A model generated the notes under the pieces. The model was not told the DNA's origin. It did no database searches and was given only the letters and a program-made list of their open reading frames with translations. Position numbers and translations under genes: made by a program. Of a DNA stretch of 64,000 bases, positions 35,322 to 45,372 are shown one piece after another. Every line of letters starts with the position of its first letter. Within the stretch, counting starts at the first letter, position 1. Source of the stretch: Robertmurraya dakarensis (GTDB lineage Bacteria; Bacillota; Bacilli; Bacillales; Cytobacillaceae); contig NZ_LT707409.1 in assembly GCF_900156875.1 (NCBI RefSeq), positions 603,058-667,057 of the forward strand, written 5' to 3'.

Positions 35322-36248
35322 GTGCTTCTTCGTCGATTTGAATATGTACATCAGGTCGTCAAATATGGAACCATAAGAGAAGCAGCACAACAACTTTATG
35401 TTTCCGAGCCAACCATAAGTCAGCAAATTCAGAAGTTTGAAGAGAGTATCGGATTAAAAGTTTTCAAGAGACAGGGTCGAAAAATCCAACTTACGGATGA
35501 AGGGAGACTAATTTTACCAATCATGCAACAAGCGCTGCTATCAGTAAAGGAATTTGATCGACAAGTTGCAGAGATTAAAGATCCTAATCGTGGCTCTATT
35601 CGATTTGGATTAGGTCCAATAGCAACAAGTACAATCCTTCCGGATATTATGGCAGATTTTAATAGACAATATCCAAATGTATCTTTGAATGTTACTGAAG
35701 CGGGATCAGTTGAATTATTAGATCTATTTGATAGGGACCAATTGGATATCTCTATTATTTCATTAACGGATACATTGTATCAAAAATATCAACAACTTGA
35801 AAATATTAAGTGTAAGAGATTTTTTCGTTCTAATTTCTCTGTAGCGATGTCTGAAACACATCCACTCGCAAAATTTACAAAGTTAAATATGAAGGATCTG
35901 TATGATGAATCGCTTATTTTATATCGGAGTAGTATGATAAAACAGGCTCTTTTAACAGAATTAGGTTCAGAAATTGAAAATAACATTGTTTGTTATACTG
36001 ACAGCATTGAAGCTACTCGTAATTTGGTAGTAAAAAATATTGGGATAAGTATCTTACCTAAATATTTTGTTAACTCCTGGAGTTCTGATCAAAGTAGGGG
36101 TTTGACTTTTATTGCATTAGATGAGGGACAACTAACTTTAAATTGGAGTTATCTTTATAAGGAAAAAGAATATCATCCAATATACCTTTCAGTATTTATA
36201 AAAGTTATTCAACAACATGTTAGAAATAAGTTTCAGAAAATTAAGTAA
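35322..36248 (+). CDS. LysR-family transcriptional regulator of the catabolic unit
   Basis: This 308-residue regulator has an N-terminal winged helix-turn-helix (about 1-60, REAAQQLYVSEPTISQQIQKFEESIG) and a C-terminal effector-binding domain of two Rossmann-like lobes. The start is GTG at 35322 behind GAGGGGGG; the ATG four bases earlier is out of frame. It points the same way as the genes it probably controls. LysR proteins usually sense a pathway intermediate. Confidence 0.88.
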   Translation: MLLRRFEYVHQVVKYGTIREAAQQLYVSEPTISQQIQKFEESIGLKVFKRQGRKIQLTDEGRLILPIMQQALLSVKEFDRQVAEIKDPNRGSIRFGLGPIATSTILPDIMADFNRQYPNVSLNVTEAGSVELLDLFDRDQLDISIISLTDTLYQKYQQLENIKCKRFFRSNFSVAMSETHPLAKFTKLNMKDLYDESLILYRSSMIKQALLTELGSEIENNIVCYTDSIEATRNLVVKNIGISILPKYFVNSWSSDQSRGLTFIALDEGQLTLNWSYLYKEKEYHPIYLSVFIKVIQQHVRNKFQKIK

Positions 36249-36254
36249 AACCAC

Positions 36255-36299
36255 TACGAGGATTGAAAGCAGGTTGGCTTTTATCCTCGTATTTTATTT
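36255..36299 (+). terminator. Terminator after the LysR gene
   Basis: ACGAGGAT (36256-36263) pairs with ATCCTCGT (36283-36290), followed by ATTTTATTT. The 235 bases after it hold no gene and should contain the promoter of the enoyl-CoA hydratase gene. Confidence 0.82.
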
Positions 36300-36534
36300 G
36301 TGCCTATTACTATTACTGGATTATTTGCAAATTATGCATCCTCTAACAGTGTATCGCCCTTACGGACAAATACTTTAGATAAAGATATTTCACGTCATTC
36401 ATGTTTTGATTAACTCCTACTGGTCAAACATTTATTAAAACTAAAGAATCGAAGTTGATAACTAATATATTATTCAGAAAATTCTGTATATAATTCTTAT
36501 AAATAATCCACTAATTTTACAGGGGGTATACCTA

Positions 36535-37380
36535 ATGGGAAATTATAAAGACATAATAGTTGAGAGAAGGGGAGGCATTGCAATAGTAACACTCAACCGC
36601 CCTCAACAAATGAATGCGTTTACTTGGCGATTACATTCTGAATTACATGATGCATTTGCAAGATTGGATTTAGACGATGAAATACGCTGCGTTGTAGTCA
36701 CTGGGGCAGGTAAGGCTTTTTGTGTGGGTGCAGAACTAAATTCCTCAGGATCAACCTTTAATCCAAATAAAAAAGATGAGGCGCTCCAATCGATGCATGA
36801 AGAAAATTTTAAGCATTGTCATCCCATTAATGTGAGAAAACCTATAATAGCTGCAATTAATGGTCATGCAGTAGGGGTAGGAATCACGATGCCATTACAG
36901 TATGACATACGCATTGTGGCAGAAGATGCAAAGTTAGGCTTTGTGTTTGTAAGGCGAGGAATCATACCCGAACTTGGTTCACATTGGATACTTCCTAGAA
37001 TGATTGGAATTTCTAAAGCAACTGAACTATTGCTTACTGGGCGTCTTTTTTCAGGAAAAGAGGCAGTTGATATGGGAATAGCTAGTCAAGCTGTTCCAAA
37101 GGAAAAAGTATTAGAAACTGCTATTAGTTTAGCAGAAGAAATAGCAGTGAATTGTGCACCTGTATCAGTTGCATTAACCAAAAGACAATTATGGGCCTAT
37201 CTTAGTCAATCCAATTATGTTGAAGCAGCAGATACTGAACAAAAATATTTTGATTGGACTAGAACACAACCTGATTCTATAGAGGGTGTTAGAGCATTCA
37301 TGGAAAAACGTCAACCTGCTTGGTCATCAAAGGCGTCAATTGATCTTCCATCAGATATTCCTTCTCTCTTCGATAAATAA
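36535..37380 (+). CDS. Enoyl-CoA hydratase/isomerase (crotonase family)
   Basis: This is a 281-residue crotonase-fold enzyme behind AGGGGGTATACCTA. It has IAIVTLNRPQQMNAFT (about 16-31), the oxyanion-hole segment AFCVGAEL (about 62-69) and NGHAVGVGITMPLQYDIRI (about 108-126). The second active-site region is GIIPELGSHWILPR, with the glutamate of crotonases near 145. It adds water to a 2-enoyl-CoA or isomerises it. It stands before the acyl-CoA dehydrogenase, as in fatty-acid or dicarboxylate degradation. The substrate is not evident. Confidence 0.9.
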   Translation: MGNYKDIIVERRGGIAIVTLNRPQQMNAFTWRLHSELHDAFARLDLDDEIRCVVVTGAGKAFCVGAELNSSGSTFNPNKKDEALQSMHEENFKHCHPINVRKPIIAAINGHAVGVGITMPLQYDIRIVAEDAKLGFVFVRRGIIPELGSHWILPRMIGISKATELLLTGRLFSGKEAVDMGIASQAVPKEKVLETAISLAEEIAVNCAPVSVALTKRQLWAYLSQSNYVEAADTEQKYFDWTRTQPDSIEGVRAFMEKRQPAWSSKASIDLPSDIPSLFDK

Positions 37381-37543
37381 TTTAGAAGTACTAATAAGGT
37401 ATTAATTGTAAATGAAGCATTTTTTCTAAGCATTGGGGAGACGTCATATAGTAATATCCTTTGAAAGCCATCTGCAATTATTTTCTGAGGATATAAGAGA
37501 TAGATAGATTTATCAATTTCCGATAGTAAGGAGGAATTTATAA

Positions 37544-38788
37544 ATGATTGATTATAGGATACCGGATGATGTTAGAGAGGTTTTGTTATCGATTGATAAA
37601 TTTATTGACCAAGAAGTTGTTCCCCTCAAAAAGAAATATCGTGAATATTTGGAAAACGAAAGAAAATATTACGATGAAAATGGAGCATATTCCAAGGAAA
37701 TTCGTGAAGCTAAACGTACTGTGAGAATGAAATCTGCCAAGGCTGGTTTTTATAATATGTTTGGCGAGCCGGAGTTAGGAGGGACAGGGGATTCATTTGG
37801 ACCAATAAGTATTGCACTTATTCACGAAGCTTTGTATAGAAAATATGGTCACGACCCGCTTGTGGAGGAGATTTTTCCAATTGGCCTGTTTACGAGTGGC
37901 TTAACACCTGTTTTGTTAGGGTTGCAAAAGGAAGTTAGAGATGAAATTGTACCAGGAGTAGCGAATGGGGAAACCCAGTTGTGTTTTGGTTTAAGTGAAC
38001 CTGATGCAGGTTCTGATGTATGGGGTATGAAGACAAGGGCTAAAAAGGACGGGGATTATTGGGTTATTAATGGGACAAAGCAATGGATTACATTTGCACC
38101 TTATGCTCAGTATGCAATGATTTTTGCTATTACCGATCCAGAATTAGCGTCACAAAGGAAAGGAGGAATCACTTGTTTCTTAGTACCATTTGACGGAGAA
38201 ACATGTGTATGCACCTCGGTGATTTCCATTCTAGGGAATCTAGGAGGACATACCGGCATTATTTCGCTAGAGAATGCCCGAGTGCATGAAAAATATATTA
38301 TCGGTGAACTACACCAAGGATTTGGTAAAGCAATGAACGGGATTAATCGAGGTAGGATCACAATGTCAGCCACCTGTATAGGAATAGCACAATGGGCTTT
38401 AAATAAAGCGATTGACTACGCTAATGAAAGGAAGACGTTTGGTGTAACAATTGGTAATCATCAAGCGGTACAAATGATGCTTGCAGATTGTGCTATGGAT
38501 ATTTATGCTGCACGAAATATGTTATTACATTGCGCGTGGAAGATAGAGAATCAGCCTGAATCACCAATTAAAGAACTCTCAATGATAAAGGCATTTTCAA
38601 CTGAAATGGTACAAAGGGTGGTAGACCGTTGCATGCAAGTTCATGGAGGCATGGGGCTAACCAATGAATTAAAACTTGAAAAAGCATGGAGATGGGCTAG
38701 ATCACAGCGAGTGCCCGATGGTACAACGGAAATACAAAAACGTACGATTGCAAGGCGGTTACTGAAAGGTGATAGAAGTTTTTCGTAG
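37544..38788 (+). CDS. Acyl-CoA dehydrogenase
   Basis: This is a 414-residue FAD flavoprotein. FAD and substrate signatures are LCFGLSEPDAGSDVWGMKT (about 147-165), WVINGTKQWITFA (about 173-185), GRITMSATCIGIAQWAL (about 267-283), MQVHGGMGLT (about 365-374) and PDGTTEIQKRTIARRLL (about 393-409). The N-terminal 70 residues carry a charged insertion (LENERKYYDENGAYSKEI), as in the long acyl-CoA dehydrogenases that take bulky or branched substrates. It introduces the alpha-beta double bond before hydration and needs an electron-transfer flavoprotein coded elsewhere. Confidence 0.9.
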   Translation: MIDYRIPDDVREVLLSIDKFIDQEVVPLKKKYREYLENERKYYDENGAYSKEIREAKRTVRMKSAKAGFYNMFGEPELGGTGDSFGPISIALIHEALYRKYGHDPLVEEIFPIGLFTSGLTPVLLGLQKEVRDEIVPGVANGETQLCFGLSEPDAGSDVWGMKTRAKKDGDYWVINGTKQWITFAPYAQYAMIFAITDPELASQRKGGITCFLVPFDGETCVCTSVISILGNLGGHTGIISLENARVHEKYIIGELHQGFGKAMNGINRGRITMSATCIGIAQWALNKAIDYANERKTFGVTIGNHQAVQMMLADCAMDIYAARNMLLHCAWKIENQPESPIKELSMIKAFSTEMVQRVVDRCMQVHGGMGLTNELKLEKAWRWARSQRVPDGTTEIQKRTIARRLLKGDRSFS

Positions 38789-38928
38789 TTTCCGAACATG
38801 AAAATGGAAGAATTATCCTGGTTGTCTCTGTTTATGATTACTTTGCGACTCTCTTCTAGTGTATGTCTAATTTGATCTTTGAAAGCGACTTGATATTAAA
38901 AGAATCAATCAAAAAGGGGAAATGAAAA

Positions 38929-39492
38929 TTGGCTAAAAACTCTGTTAATAATAGTAATGGCATTAATGTTTCTGCATTAAATGATTACAAAAAAGAAATT
39001 ACGAATAATGCCAAAGCCGGAATGATTGATTACAATGTTAATTTGAAATGGCTTGGCGGGACAAAATCAAAAGTTACTACAACCGGAATTACACTTGGTG
39101 AGCAACAATTAGAACGAAATTTCTCTTTTGTCATTGATGAGCCCGAACAACTCCTAGGTGAAAATACAAATCCAACACCCCAGGAATATTTATTGGGAGG
39201 TATGGGTGCTTGTATGATAGTTGGTTACTCTGTTGGTGCTTCACTACTAGGAATTAACATGGAGAAATTAGAAATCAATTTACAGGCAGGATTGGATTTG
39301 CGGGGGTTCCTTGAAGTGGAGCCAACAGCACCGATTGCATTTAAGGACGTAAATTACACGATTCATGTTAAAGGAAATGGTACTAAAGATCAATTTGAAA
39401 AGATTCACGAAACTGTAATAAAGACTTCCCCAAATAGAGCAACAATTTCTAATTCGATCAGGATTAATTCCGAGTTAATTGTTGAAGAATGA
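38929..39492 (+). CDS. OsmC-family protein
   Basis: This 187-residue protein starts at TTG behind AAAGGGGAAATGAAAA. It has the OsmC fold: GGMGACMIVGYSVGAS near 90-105 carries the peroxidatic-type Cys. The second Cys expected in the IKTSPNRATIS region (about 163-173) is replaced by Ser. True Ohr/OsmC peroxidases need both, so peroxidase activity is doubtful. A role in handling thiol or CoA-derived reactive products of the pathway is inference. It lies between the dehydrogenase and transporter genes. Confidence 0.82.
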   Translation: MAKNSVNNSNGINVSALNDYKKEITNNAKAGMIDYNVNLKWLGGTKSKVTTTGITLGEQQLERNFSFVIDEPEQLLGENTNPTPQEYLLGGMGACMIVGYSVGASLLGINMEKLEINLQAGLDLRGFLEVEPTAPIAFKDVNYTIHVKGNGTKDQFEKIHETVIKTSPNRATISNSIRINSELIVEE

Positions 39493-39538
39493 GCATTTAC
39501 GTAAATCTTAACTAAGAAAAGAAGTCACAGCTTAGGAG

Positions 39539-40048
39539 GTGTTCTTGATTAATATCATTAGCAAGTTTATTAATTCTTTTTCTGCATATGCCAAATATGT
39601 ATCATTGTTTACTCAAGCTTTTATGATGGTTTTTATAACCATTGCAGTAATTTTGCGGAATCTTAATCATTCTATAATGGGAGATTACGAGATTGTCCAG
39701 CTCTTAATGATCGTTGTGATCATGATGGGTTTGCCGTATGTTCAGCAAATAAAAGCTCATGTATCGATAGGTCTTATTGTTGATCGATTACCCAAAAAGA
39801 TTCAAAAAGTCCTTGACGTAATTTCATATCTGTTAACGTTTGTTGTCTGTGAACTAATAGGTTGGGTAAATATTCAAGTTGCTATTGATTATTTTGTTTC
39901 GTATCGTACATCCTTGTTGCTAAAAGTTCCACTTTATCCCTTCTTATTTATAATCGGGATCGGGTTTATTATCTGGGGGTTCGTTGCTTTTATGCAGGTT
40001 TTCGGAGTATTCAAAACAAAGGATGAGGATATTCAGATAGAAAGTTAA
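39539..40048 (+). CDS. TRAP transporter small membrane subunit (DctQ-like)
   Basis: This 169-residue integral membrane protein has four hydrophobic segments (about 20-41, 54-70, 92-112 and 131-152), the layout of DctQ. The LISKFINSFSAYAKYVSL amphipathic start and a loop with P-K-K-I-Q-K are typical. It starts at TTG behind TAGGAGGTGTTC. It partners with DctM (40221) and the binding protein DctP (41727) in a sodium-driven uptake system for carboxylates. Confidence 0.85.
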   Translation: MFLINIISKFINSFSAYAKYVSLFTQAFMMVFITIAVILRNLNHSIMGDYEIVQLLMIVVIMMGLPYVQQIKAHVSIGLIVDRLPKKIQKVLDVISYLLTFVVCELIGWVNIQVAIDYFVSYRTSLLLKVPLYPFLFIIGIGFIIWGFVAFMQVFGVFKTKDEDIQIES

Positions 40049-40220
40049 ATGGTTTGCCTCATATTTCTTTTCAAAACAGCTAACAGTATAGGACGTTCAT
40101 AACCCACAAAACTTTGTCGGAAGATAATATTCAGAAAAAGAGAGAACTTTCCTCTGGTACAGCAACCTTGATTTCTATGAAAAGTGGAAATATGAGAGTC
40201 TGTTTTTAAAGGAGGTCACA

Positions 40221-41522
40221 ATGTCAATTGAAGTAATCGGGATCATTGGAATAGCTGCTATGTTTTTATTAATGGCTGCAAGAGTGCCAATCGCAATTTC
40301 AATGACAGTTCCAGCAATCATGGGAATTTATTATATTAGTGGTTGGGAAACTCTGTCTACTGTTTTTCATACTGTCGTTTGGCAGCATACTGCGAGCTAT
40401 AATCTAAGTACAATACCAATGTTTGTTTTAATGGGGGAGCTGCTTTTTATTTCTGGAATTACAAGTGAACTTTTCAATATGTTTAGAAAGTGGTTAGGTT
40501 CTTTGCGAGGAGGATTAGGAATGGCTACGATAGGTGCTTCCGCATTTTTCGCAGCAGCTTCTGGATCAAGTTTGGCCAATACGGGTACTATGGGCGTGAT
40601 TTCCTCGAAAGAAATGTTGAAATCAGGTTACGATAAAACTTTAACAAGCGGATCAATTGTGGCTGGTGGGACACTAGGGATATTAATTCCTCCAAGTACA
40701 ACTTTTATTATTTATGGAATTATTACGGAAAGTTCTATTGGTCAACTTTTATTGGCAGGTATTATTCCAGGGATAGTTCTAACATTATTTTATATGTTAA
40801 CAGTTTATGTATTAGTCTTATTAAATCCTGAACGTGGACCTGCAGTTGAAAAAGTAGCTTGGAAAGAAAAATTCACATCACTTAAGTCTATATTTTGGAT
40901 AGTGATCTTATTTACTTTAGTAATCGGAGGAATGTATTTTGGGTTATTCAGTCCGACTGAAGCTGCTGGAGTAGGTGCTTTTGGATCATTGATTATTGCC
41001 ATAATTAAAAGGAGGATGTCCATAGGAAGTTTTGCTAAAGCTCTTACCAGCACAATGAAGACGACTAGCTTTATTTTTGCGATAATCCTTGGTGCATTCA
41101 TTTTGAACTACTTTCTAACGATAACCAAAATCCCTACAATTCTAGGAGAATTTTTGTTATCTATTACTACCTCAACTCTAGGTGTATTATTGCTAGTCAT
41201 CTTAATGTATATAATCCTTGGAGCAGTAATGGATTCATTGGCGATGATTGTAATTACAATCCCAATCATCTTACCTACTCTCGTGGGATTGGGTGTAGAT
41301 TTAATCTGGTTTGGAGTAATCATTGTTATCGTAATTGAAATGGCAATGATAACACCTCCAGTTGGAATGTTATGTTTCGTTCTTAATGGTGTAGCACCCG
41401 AATTGGAATTGGAAAAGATCTTTAAAGGGAGCTTAACATTTGTCATACCAATGCTTATCCTAATAGCATTGTTGATCATTTTTCCCGAGATTGCATTGCT
41501 TATTCCATATTCTGCTTATTAG
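40221..41522 (+). CDS. TRAP transporter large permease subunit (DctM-like)
   Basis: This is a 433-residue permease with about 12 membrane segments. DctM signatures include AARVPIAISMTVPAIMGI near 20-37, FAAASGSSLANTGTMG (about 110-125), GGTLGILIPPSTTFIIYG (about 148-165) and the C-terminal TPPVGMLCFVLNG. It moves the substrate bound by DctP, coupled to sodium. It starts at ATG behind AAAGGAGGTCACA. Confidence 0.93.
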   Translation: MSIEVIGIIGIAAMFLLMAARVPIAISMTVPAIMGIYYISGWETLSTVFHTVVWQHTASYNLSTIPMFVLMGELLFISGITSELFNMFRKWLGSLRGGLGMATIGASAFFAAASGSSLANTGTMGVISSKEMLKSGYDKTLTSGSIVAGGTLGILIPPSTTFIIYGIITESSIGQLLLAGIIPGIVLTLFYMLTVYVLVLLNPERGPAVEKVAWKEKFTSLKSIFWIVILFTLVIGGMYFGLFSPTEAAGVGAFGSLIIAIIKRRMSIGSFAKALTSTMKTTSFIFAIILGAFILNYFLTITKIPTILGEFLLSITTSTLGVLLLVILMYIILGAVMDSLAMIVITIPIILPTLVGLGVDLIWFGVIIVIVIEMAMITPPVGMLCFVLNGVAPELELEKIFKGSLTFVIPMLILIALLIIFPEIALLIPYSAY

Positions 41523-41726
41523 AGTATACCAATTTAGTAAGCTACTTCTTACAGTTTATATAAAAGGGACTATCTCAGTATTAAAAGTTATCTGAATCAC
41601 ACTTTTTAAGATGAAAAAGAAAGCGGTTTCTAAGAGGGATGATAAGTCATGAGCATCCAAATATTTTGATCCCGAATCTATCGTGAAGACGTCATTATTT
41701 AAACCAGATTAGAAAGGGGAAAAAAC

Positions 41727-42830
41727 ATGAAACTTAAGAACATATTTTTTTCAATAACGATGATTTCTATATTTGTATTAATTCTTTCTGCATGTGTAGG
41801 GAATCAAACTAGTAACACGGATGATAATTCTAATGATCCTAACAGCCCAAATAAAAATGAAGTAATTGAATTAGATCTAAATACTTGGCTACCTTCAACA
41901 CATCATAATATTTCTTTAGCCTATGAACCCTGGGCAAAAATAGTAGATGAAAAAACGAATGGAAGAGTTAAGATAAACATTCTCACTGGTGGTGCATTAG
42001 GAGGATCTGGTACGCATTTAGAAGATTTACAAGGAGGACTCTACGATATAACCCACGGTACAATTGGTTATTATCCTGATACAGATCTCTTTAAATTAAC
42101 GGTCTTTGACCTTCCTTTTGCTTTTGAGAACACAAGAGATGCTTCGGATGCTATAACAAAGTATTTTGAGTTACATGGTACAGGAGATTGGCCAGATAAA
42201 GTAACTGTATCCAAAAAAGGTGTTACAACGGATCCGTATGTCTTATTCAGTACAAAGGAAATTCGAACGGTTGAAGATCTAAAAGGAATGAAAATCAGAG
42301 TTGCGAGTGATGTTTGGAATGAGGTTTTGAAAAGTTTAGGAGCTACACCTGTATTTATGCCTAATGACGAGCTTTATGCAGCTCTTGATCGAGGGGTAGT
42401 CGATGCTGCGACTTATAGCCCGATAGGAGCCCAAGGTCTAAAATTATATGAACCCGCACCGTATATCTTGAACTTCCCTTTACAAACAATAGGTCTTGAT
42501 CCAATGATTAGGACTGGTGCACTTGAAGAAATGTCAGAGGACTTAAGAGAGCTTTTTGTAGAAGAATTATTACCTGAATTAAGTGAGCTTTTAATACAAG
42601 ATGTTGAAAAATTATTACCAGAAATATGGAACGAGTATGAACAATTAATTGAAGGAAGAGGAGAAATCATTACATGGTCTGAAGAGGAAAAAAATAAGTT
42701 TAAACGTGCTGCTGAGACTGCCTGGGATATGTGGGTGGAAACTGCAAATCAAAAAGGGTATGACGGGGATCAAATCATGGAAGAGTTTAAACAAATACGA
42801 AAAGATCTTGGGCTTCAACCAGTGTTTTAA
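41727..42830 (+). CDS. TRAP transporter substrate-binding lipoprotein (DctP-like)
   Basis: This 367-residue exported lipoprotein has a signal peptide (about 1-22) that ends in the lipobox LSAC, with Cys23 as the lipid-anchored residue. An Asn/Asp/Ser-rich linker follows. The mature part has EDLKGMKIRVASD (about 185-197), with the conserved arginine that binds the substrate carboxylate, and ELYAALDRGVVDAAT (about 214-228). It captures a carboxylic acid outside the membrane for the DctQM permease. It is separated from dctM by 200 bases and may be more highly expressed. Confidence 0.92.
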   Translation: MKLKNIFFSITMISIFVLILSACVGNQTSNTDDNSNDPNSPNKNEVIELDLNTWLPSTHHNISLAYEPWAKIVDEKTNGRVKINILTGGALGGSGTHLEDLQGGLYDITHGTIGYYPDTDLFKLTVFDLPFAFENTRDASDAITKYFELHGTGDWPDKVTVSKKGVTTDPYVLFSTKEIRTVEDLKGMKIRVASDVWNEVLKSLGATPVFMPNDELYAALDRGVVDAATYSPIGAQGLKLYEPAPYILNFPLQTIGLDPMIRTGALEEMSEDLRELFVEELLPELSELLIQDVEKLLPEIWNEYEQLIEGRGEIITWSEEEKNKFKRAAETAWDMWVETANQKGYDGDQIMEEFKQIRKDLGLQPVF

Positions 42831-42889
42831 TTTAAGGAAGTCTAGAAATGATCTATCAGCCAAATATTAAGTATAAAGGTGATGTATAG

Positions 42890-44992
42890 GTGAATAAACA
42901 TAATAGTATTGAGAAATTGTTTAATGCTCGTTCAATAGCAATTATTGGTGCAAGTAATGATCTAAGTAAGATCGGTGGACGTCCGATACACTATTTACAA
43001 ACACAGCGTTTTAAAGGAGAAATCTATCCTATAAATCCTAAATATAAAGAGATTGCTGGCTTAAAAGTTTATAAAAGTATTTTGGAAGTACCAAAAGATG
43101 TGGATGTAGCGATTGTGTCATTGCCAGTGAGAAGTCTTAGGCAGGCAATTAAAGATTGCACGGAGAAAAATGTAAAAACAGCTGTGATTTTTACTGCTGG
43201 GCTTGCTGAAGTTGGAGAAGAAGGAGTTAAATTACAAAAAGAGCTTGTAGAAATCGCCAATAGTAATAATATGTATTTGGTAGGGCCTAATTGCTTTGGG
43301 GTTGCGAATTTATTAAACGGTACCATTGGAAGTTTTGCAGAAACATTTGCTATCCCAATTCCGATCACTGGTACCACCGGTTTTGTAAGCCAAAGTGGTG
43401 GAATTGGATTAAATTTACTTAACCATGCATTAAATGAAGGGATTGGTTTTAATTATTGGGCAACTACCGGAAATGAATCTGATCTAGAATTTGTGGATTT
43501 CTTAGCATATATGCTAGAACAACCTGATGTAAAAGTAGTTGGCGGATATATAGAGGCATTAAAGGATGGGAAAAAGTTTACTAGCGCTGCCAAAAGGGCT
43601 CTGGAGTTAAGAAAACCATTGGTTTTACTAAAAGTCGGTACAACTGAAGCCGGTCAAAAAGCTGTGATGTCCCACACTGGGTCTTTGGCAGGCGCAGATA
43701 CCATATATGAAACGGCATTTCGGCAAAGCGGTGTTATCAGAGTAAAAGACAAAACTGAGTTGTTGGATACACTTAAGTTATTTCAAAATAGAAAAAAATG
43801 CAAAGGTAATCGAGTGGGAATTGTAACCGCTTCGGGTGGAAATGGGATCATGATTACAGACTGTGCAATTGATTCCGGCCTAGAAGTTCCTTCGACTTCT
43901 CCAGGCACTAAGAAAAAGTTATTGGAAAAACTTCCTCCTTTCGGCTCTGCGAATAACCCTATTGATGTCACTGCACAAGTAAATAATAATAAGGAACTTT
44001 TTAAAGAGTGTATTGAACTAGTGATTAATGACGAAGAATTCGATTCAATTGTCATTTGTTCCACGAGACTGCATGAATTTCTAGAAAATGCCATTGATGC
44101 TATAACAAAGTCCGATAAGTTGATCTGTTTAATATCTTCTGAATCATCACATCAAACAAAGGAGATGGCAATAAAAAATGGTATTCCCTGCTTTGATGAT
44201 ATCTCTAGATGCGTTAAAGCTATTTCAAATGTCGTAAAATTTGAAAATAACTATAAGGACTACATTGCTGATAAAACAGCTACGGAATGTAGTGATACAA
44301 TCATTTTTCCGAGTATTAAATTGCCGAATTTCTGTGGAGTTGTCTCTGAATGGGAAGCAAAAAAAATATTATCAAATGTTATTTCTATCCCAAAGGGAGG
44401 CTTAGTTTTTACTGAAGAAGAAGCGGTTGAGACTGCTAAAAAAATTGGTTTTCCTGTGGTCATGAAGATCAATTCTTCAAAGATTGCTCATAAATCTGAT
44501 TTAGGGGGAGTTAAGGTTAACTTACAAAATGAGCATGATATAAAAAATGCTTTTAAAGAAATTAATAAGAATGTTTTTTCTGTTCTGCCTGATACGAAAT
44601 TTGAGGGAATGCTTATCGAAGAATTTGTATTTGATAAAGGGATAGAAGTAGTTGTTGGTTTTAATAAAGATTCGTTATTTGGTCATGTTCTAACCTTTGG
44701 TTTAGGTGGGGTCTTTGTGGAGGTTCTACGAGATGTTAGTATGAGAGTACTTCCAATTAATCAACAAGAAGTTATCAAGCTAATGGAAGAGATTAAGGGT
44801 TGGGCTATACTAGAAGGTTATCGAGAAAATATTTCATATGATATAGAAGCCTTATCGAATATGATAATGAAACTTATTACATTGGTAAATCAATATGGTC
44901 ATAGAATTGAGGAATTAGAGATTAATCCTATTAAAGTGTTGCCAAAAGGGCAGGGGGTTAAGGCATTAGATGCGCTATTAAGGTTAGAATAG
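42890..44992 (+). CDS. Acyl-CoA synthetase (ADP-forming), single-chain alpha/beta fusion
   Basis: This 700-residue enzyme has a GTG start. The N-terminal CoA-binding domain carries SIAIIGASNDLSKIGGRP (about 15-32). The ligase domain has SQSGGIGLNLL near 166-176 and VMSHTGSLAGADTIYE near 259-274, with the phosphorylated His-type loop. An ATP-grasp domain (about 480-700) includes KKIGFPVVMKINSSKIAHKS. It makes acyl-CoA from acid, ATP and CoA, releasing ADP and phosphate. In this operon it activates the acid imported by the TRAP system. The acid could be aliphatic or aromatic. Confidence 0.9.
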   Translation: MNKHNSIEKLFNARSIAIIGASNDLSKIGGRPIHYLQTQRFKGEIYPINPKYKEIAGLKVYKSILEVPKDVDVAIVSLPVRSLRQAIKDCTEKNVKTAVIFTAGLAEVGEEGVKLQKELVEIANSNNMYLVGPNCFGVANLLNGTIGSFAETFAIPIPITGTTGFVSQSGGIGLNLLNHALNEGIGFNYWATTGNESDLEFVDFLAYMLEQPDVKVVGGYIEALKDGKKFTSAAKRALELRKPLVLLKVGTTEAGQKAVMSHTGSLAGADTIYETAFRQSGVIRVKDKTELLDTLKLFQNRKKCKGNRVGIVTASGGNGIMITDCAIDSGLEVPSTSPGTKKKLLEKLPPFGSANNPIDVTAQVNNNKELFKECIELVINDEEFDSIVICSTRLHEFLENAIDAITKSDKLICLISSESSHQTKEMAIKNGIPCFDDISRCVKAISNVVKFENNYKDYIADKTATECSDTIIFPSIKLPNFCGVVSEWEAKKILSNVISIPKGGLVFTEEEAVETAKKIGFPVVMKINSSKIAHKSDLGGVKVNLQNEHDIKNAFKEINKNVFSVLPDTKFEGMLIEEFVFDKGIEVVVGFNKDSLFGHVLTFGLGGVFVEVLRDVSMRVLPINQQEVIKLMEEIKGWAILEGYRENISYDIEALSNMIMKLITLVNQYGHRIEELEINPIKVLPKGQGVKALDALLRLE

Positions 44993-45064
44993 TCAGAATG
45001 GTTAAATTATTAGAATAGAAGTAAGAGTTCTCGAGTGCATGTTTATTGTGGACGGGAAGAAAAG

Positions 45065-45094
45065 GGCTTGGAGTGTTTCCACCAAGCCTGTTTT
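45065..45094 (+). terminator. Terminator at the end of the catabolic unit
   Basis: GGCTTGG (45065-45071) pairs with CCAAGCC (45082-45088), followed by TGTTTTATC. It lies about 70 bases past the synthetase stop. Confidence 0.82.
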
Positions 45095-45111
45095 ATCTTA
45101 ACCCATGATTC

Positions 45112-45372
45112 ATCATGTAAACCTCATTGGATAAAAAACCCAGCAATTTGGTTATCTTCATCAACGGTTACGGTAAAGATGACATCTTGATTTTTATATA
45201 AACCAGAAAGTTGGAAGACTTGATAGCCATCTGATTCTTGAGTTGACGTGTATTCCTGATCAATGAAGTACCGTTATGTTATTGAACCGTTTCCCATACT
45301 TCTTCTAATTTCTCTGGTGGGAGTTCTGTTGCCATCGTTTCATCGAATTGTTGGGCAGCCTCATTATACTAT
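45112..45372 (-). pseudogene. DUF3887-like gene remnant
   Basis: On the minus strand two short readable pieces remain. One runs FDETMATELPPEKLEEVW and ends in a stop. The other runs RYFIDQEYTSTQESDGYQVF, then LYKNQDVIFTVTVDEDNQIAGFFIQ in two segments to a stop. Both match the pattern of DUF3887 domains found on Bacillus serine hydrolases. The frames are broken near 45280 and there is no start, so this is a decayed fragment. Confidence 0.5.

Noticed and set aside
40397..41479. Minus-strand open frames inside the TRAP permease gene
   Set aside because: They are shadows of a strongly coding + strand gene, with no ribosome binding sites or recognisable proteins.
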